A stretch of 64,000 nucleotides of DNA, taken from assembly GCA_013400115.1 (NCBI GenBank), contig VXBP01003590.1:52900-116899 (forward strand), in the 5' to 3' direction. This document shows positions 60,661 through 64,000 of this stretch, piece after piece. The number at the start of each line of letters is the position of its first letter. Within the stretch, counting starts at the first letter, position 1. The position numbers and the translations under genes were made by a program. The notes beneath the pieces were generated by a model. That model saw only the letters and a program-made list of their open reading frames with translations, did no database searches and was not told where the DNA came from. This DNA is from Rhinopomastus cyanomelas. Its lineage: Eukaryota > Chordata > Aves > Bucerotiformes > Rhinopomastidae.

Positions 60661-61150
60661 GCCTGTCTGTCTGTCTGTCTGCCTGGGGATTAGTGTAGCC
60701 CCACCTGGGCTGTACTCAGCTCTGTTCACTGCTGTGGGCCCAGCCTGAGCAATTCGGCTTGGGCTGGTGGGGCACAGCTGTCTGTCTGTGAATTATGAAA
60801 GGGCACTGTTCTACCCATCGTATCTGGCTAGCTGGGAGGGCAGCCTCACGTTGCCGTCTCTGTCTGTCTGTTAGGGGATGCTGGGCACAGCCCTGTCCAT
60901 CTGTCTGTCTGTGAGAAAAGGCCAGGCATTGCCACGTCTGTCTGTGAGGGGATGCCGGGCACAGCCCTTTCCATCTGCCTATCTGTCTGTGAGAGACTGC
61001 TGGGCACAGCCCTGTCTGTCTGTGTGGGGATGCTGGGCACAACCCTGTCTGTCTGTCTGTCTGTCTGTCTGTGAGGGGTTACTAGGCACTGCCCTGTCTG
61101 TCTGTCTGTGTGGGGATGCTGGGCACAGCCCTATCCTTCTGTCCATCCAT
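60661..61150. repeat. CTGT microsatellite and derived minisatellite
   Basis: A pure CTGT run (about 60,661-60,680) precedes a tandem array from about 60,858 to 61,150. Its units are roughly 35-60 bp, built from a CTGTCTGTCTGT block, then 'gaggggatgctgggcacag', then 'ccctgtc'. Six to seven units can be read, with differing numbers of CTGT; the longest CTGT block is 61,045-61,072. On the minus strand the array is open and gives repetitive peptides rich in TDRQ and PSIP/PASPHRQ, which is a consequence of the repeat and not evidence for a gene. Confidence 0.88.
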
Positions 61151-61189
61151 GAAGGAGGATGAGCACAGTCCTTTGCCCACCCTCCCCTG

Positions 61190-62015
61190 ACTCGTCGTGC
61201 CTGGTGTGGAGCAGCCAGACCCTCTCCCCTCCCCGGGGGGTAGCAGCTGCAGCGGGTTGGTAGAGGGAGGCCGAGGCCGGGGCCGGGGCGGGAAGGGGCG
61301 GCCCCAACNAGCACCGGGGCAACCCCTCGCCTCCCCCCCTTCCCTTCCTCCTTCTTCTCCCCACACCCTTCCCGGCGGAGATTAAAAACTGCCGGAGGGG
61401 GAACAGCCGGGATTAGGCCTGGGGAGGGGGCGCGGGATCCCGCCCCGGGCCGCATTGTCTGCCGGTGCCAGCGGCGGGCGGGACCGCGGGCCGGGCACGC
61501 ACAAAACACCCGCGAAAACACCAAAACACTCCCCCCGTCCCCCAAAAACAAGTGTCTTTTCACACAGAGGAGGCGGCCGAGAGGGGGATCCCACCCCCGT
61601 CCCGCTCTGGAAGTGGGGGAGATGCGGGAGCCCAGCTGGGAACCTCCCCCCCACCCCAAATAACTCCCTAACAGCCTCCCCACCTCCCCCTCACCGGTTA
61701 ACAGCTCTGCTTTTTCACTCTCGGGGGTGCCCCCCATTCCTTGTAGGATAAAGATCCGCGGGAAAGTTGCCCTCTGGGAGTGGAAAGAAGTGGGGAGGGG
61801 CCCTCAATAAATTATCGGGGATTTTTTATATGTTGGGGTTTTTTCCTAGGGAGGGGGATTGCGCTGCTCTGGTCTAATTAATTGATTTGTAATCATCAAA
61901 CCAACTTTGCTGCCGAAGAAAGAAGGGTTTGAGCAGGACTTTGTTAACTCTGCGAAGGGCGTGCATCGCCCGGCCCCGCTCCGCTACCGCGGAAACACGG
62001 CGGGGCTTCACTTGA
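61190..62015. promoter_or_regulatory. CpG island, candidate promoter
   Basis: Sharp rise in GC content and CpG frequency starting where the minisatellite ends, densest at 61,250-61,640 and again at 61,940-62,010 (CpG-rich blocks such as gcatcgcccggccccgctcc). A weaker CpG-rich patch lies at 62,510-62,640. In vertebrates such islands mostly mark promoters of housekeeping or developmental genes. I see no convincing TATA box, and the transcription direction is not decided. The 252-codon minus-strand frame (60,979-61,737) crosses the island and the minisatellite and includes an undetermined base at 61,309; it is an artefact of GC-rich sequence. Confidence 0.75.
61279..61298 (+). other. G-quadruplex motif in the CpG island
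   Basis: Four G runs (4, 4, 3 and 4 G) with loops of 2, 1 and 2 bases. It satisfies the standard intramolecular quadruplex pattern on the plus strand and lies in the densest part of the island. Confidence 0.8.
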
Positions 62016-63609
62016 GGGGACTCTCCTAGGTAGACAATTATTGAAAAAAAAATTTTAAACAAAAAATATTTAGGAGGACCCTCAACGGACAGCTCTCGGC
62101 AGAAACACACCTTGTCACTACATTGTCTGTGGAGCAAATGAAAGTTCAACCATTTTTTCTTAATTTTTTTTTAAAGCACCCCCCGAAAACCTGCCTGAGG
62201 CGAATACGTCGCTGGCGCTTGGCAGTGCTGAATGAGCGGGAGGGGAGTCGGGGGTAGGGGGGAAAGGACATTTCCCTTGGCTGTGGGGCACAGATTCGTT
62301 TGCAAACTGCAGCTTAACCGCTGCCACCACTCCGCATTGTCACGCTCTTAAATGTCCTGAATTAGGCAGCTCTCAAAAAGTCCCTTTAAAAGCAGGAGGC
62401 TGGGGCAAGCCCTGTTTTGCACAACTTCTTGGGCTTTGTGCTGCTATTAACACCCCTCTCCCACCAAAAAAGAAATTATAAAGTAATAATAAATATTAAT
62501 AATAGCAACAGGGAGGGGGCGGCGGGGATGCTACCGCCGGGTTTTCTCGGTGGAGCTGGCGGCGATACCCGGGGGTCGGTTGCCGGTGCCGGAGGAGGGG
62601 ATGAGCCAGGCAGGGCGGAGGGGGACCGGGGTGCGTCCCCCAGCACCTCTCAGGTACGAGACTTCCATTGACATTGATGTAACTGCATTAGAGTTAATGG
62701 CAGCAGCCTGCTCCTCATTATTAATTGTCTTTGTGTTTGGATAAAGTATGTAATCTTCTCCTCAACCACACCATTAAAATAGGTTGCCTTTTCAATTAAG
62801 AACTGTCTTGAGCACAGCAGTCAATTTTCCTAATGAAGATGCATTATATTTTCACTTTTTTTTTTAATAATGGCAAAATCCCACGTTTTCATTAGGCGTG
62901 ATTACGGAGAAAGTACAAGAGGGGGCTTGTCTAAACTAAATGTGGCCCGTGTAGTGTATTAAATACCCAGGCTTTTAAATAAATTGAAATTTCATACAGA
63001 TAAGACGCGAGGGTTGGGGTACAAATAGGGTCAGATTCACTTCCTTTAGATTAAAAAAAATATCGCGGGGTCCATTCTTTCAAACTCACTTTATCAGATA
63101 GAAAATAACGATTAAAACAACTGAAGCCGACTCTTAGCTGCAATTTGCTCGGGTAAACTTCACTCAGCCCAGTTTGCTTACATCAAACCTGAGGATGATG
63201 CTTTAAAATAGACTTGCATTTTCTGCTAATATGCAGCTTTGGGAACAAATAGCGCAGTTTAATCATGCAGAAACACACAGGAGCCAGAATAGTCTCACAA
63301 TTAATTTACCAAAATAAACCCGAAGCTGCCTGCATTGTTTAATATTTAGCTTCCACTCCCCTCCTTCCCTTGGAGAAAAAAAAAAAAACAAACCAGCCCG
63401 GGTTCTTTGGAAAGGAGGAGGGTTGGGGGAGCTTTGAAGGAGTTGGGATTATTTTTTCCCTTCTTCTTTCCTTTTAGCATGGGGAAATATCCCTTCGCGT
63501 GAAAGCAAAGAGTTAAATTTTACATAAGGTAAAATGCTTTAAAAATAAAGGGGGGAAAAATAAAAAGAAAGGAAGAAAAGAGAAGGAGGGGAAAAAAGCC
63601 CGAAACACG
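62016..63609. other. Island flank, AT-rich, conserved-looking sequence
   Basis: No transposon. 62,650-62,860 and 63,100-63,340 are AT-rich, contain TAAT/ATTA cores, and resemble deeply conserved vertebrate non-coding elements in texture. A moderate splice-donor-like site (CAG at 62,651-62,653 followed by GTACGAG) sits at the end of the weaker CpG patch; a first exon there would be speculative. Confidence 0.4.
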
Positions 63610-63795
63610 ATGGCGGGGAAGAAAAAGTGCGATATTTGTGAAGCTGAGGAACTGCAAGAGGACGGTGCCTGGATTTCACCACAGTGGGTTACGGTACTTG
63701 TGGGATCTTTGTTACCGAACAGACAGACAGACAGACACTCCTGGGCGCACAAACCAGACCCTTCCAGCATAGAAAGTACCATTATCCACAGATAA
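63610..63795 (+). CDS. Candidate start-exon frame, unidentified (weak)
   Basis: A 61-codon frame starts at an ATG in strong Kozak context (A at -3, G at +4). The first about 27 residues are protein-like: a basic MAGKKK start, a CDIC zinc-ligand-like pair, an acidic EAEELQEDGAW stretch. After about residue 35 the frame enters an ACAG microsatellite (63,718-63,737) giving RQTDR, so a real exon would have to splice earlier. Donor-like GT dinucleotides at 63,690 and 63,695 are poor. I do not recognise the family. It lies 1.6 kb downstream of the CpG island, which makes a transcript possible. Chance is the main alternative. Confidence 0.2.
   Translation: MAGKKKCDICEAEELQEDGAWISPQWVTVLVGSLLPNRQTDRHSWAHKPDPSSIESTIIHR
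63718..63737. repeat. (ACAG)n microsatellite
   Basis: Five ACAG units, the inverted version of the CTGT motif at 60.7-61.1 kb. Confidence 0.9.
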
Positions 63796-64000
63796 TTCCA
63801 GAAAGGAAATATGAGCTGTAGTCTTCGGAGCTAGTTTTAAAGTTTCCCATATGAAAGTGTGGCTGCCTGCAAGGGAGGATGAAGTTAAGCATAAGAGTGA
63901 TTTCTTATTCTCCTGGTAACAACAGTTGGTTTCTGATCTTTTACAAGCTTTCTGCACCGTAGCTTTGTCTGATTGGGGCGGGGGGAGCTGCTTGTTGTGG
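63796..64000. other. Unique sequence to window end
   Basis: Nothing recognised; a minus-strand frame at 63,712-63,957 has no domain. Confidence 0.4.

Noticed and set aside
60858..61150. CRISPR-like array
   Set aside because: Repeats and spacers are not distinct; the whole unit repeats with slippage-type variation of CTGT. It is a minisatellite in a vertebrate genome.
60979..61737. 252-codon minus-strand frame
   Set aside because: It consists of a minisatellite translation (TDRQ repeats) plus CpG-island sequence, where stop codons are rare; it also contains an undetermined base.

Overview
This is non-coding nuclear DNA from a bird. The evidence is a set of about 30 fragments of CR1, the dominant LINE retrotransposon of birds and other reptiles. 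They are recognised by the shared C-terminal reverse-transcriptase reading frame (WNRLPR.VV motif), the 3' UTR phrase close to 'gacctcaaaagatcatc', and a 3' end made of imperfect ATTCTRTG octamers instead of poly(A). Several copies belong to one closely similar, apparently young group, which fits a neoavian bird; the species cannot be fixed from this window. No protein-coding gene can be demonstrated. Almost every open frame of 60-200 codons is either chance or the shadow of a CR1 copy.

Layout. 1-9.1 kb: AT-rich unique sequence with two tiny CR1 tails; parts of it (about 2.3-5.5 kb) look like vertebrate conserved non-coding DNA. 9.2-11.2 kb: two very similar CR1 copies in opposite orientation, the second nested in an older CR1 with a 5-bp target duplication. 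11.2-18.7 kb: transposon-poor unique DNA with a (TC)n microsatellite. 18.7-21.4 kb: four or five CR1 fragments. 21.4-31.9 kb: mostly unique, with one CR1 tail, a probable fossil DNA transposon near 25 kb and a small CpG cluster near 27.2 kb. 31.9-55.2 kb: CR1-dense zone with about 20 fragments, including a nested 39-bp insertion (36.3 kb), an internal reverse-transcriptase fragment (46.0-46.5 kb) and, at 33.2-33.4 kb, a composite element with a tRNA-Lys-like head and a CR1 3' tail on the minus strand. 55.2-60.6 kb: unique sequence without recognised transposons. 60.6-61.15 kb: CTGT microsatellite/minisatellite, running directly into a GC-rich CpG island (about 61.19-62.0 kb, weaker to 62.65 kb) with a G-quadruplex motif. 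62.6-64 kb: AT-rich, conserved-looking DNA and one short candidate start-exon frame at 63,610.

Interpretation. The window reads as a gene desert or long intron. The CpG island at the right is the only promoter-like feature, so a transcription unit may begin there, in a direction that cannot be decided. The transposon-poor blocks and AT-rich, homeodomain-site-rich stretches are compatible with a regulatory landscape around a developmental gene, but that is inference. The most interesting object is the tRNA-Lys/CR1 composite SINE at 33,224-33,395; the 39-bp CR1 insertion with a 6-bp target duplication is next.
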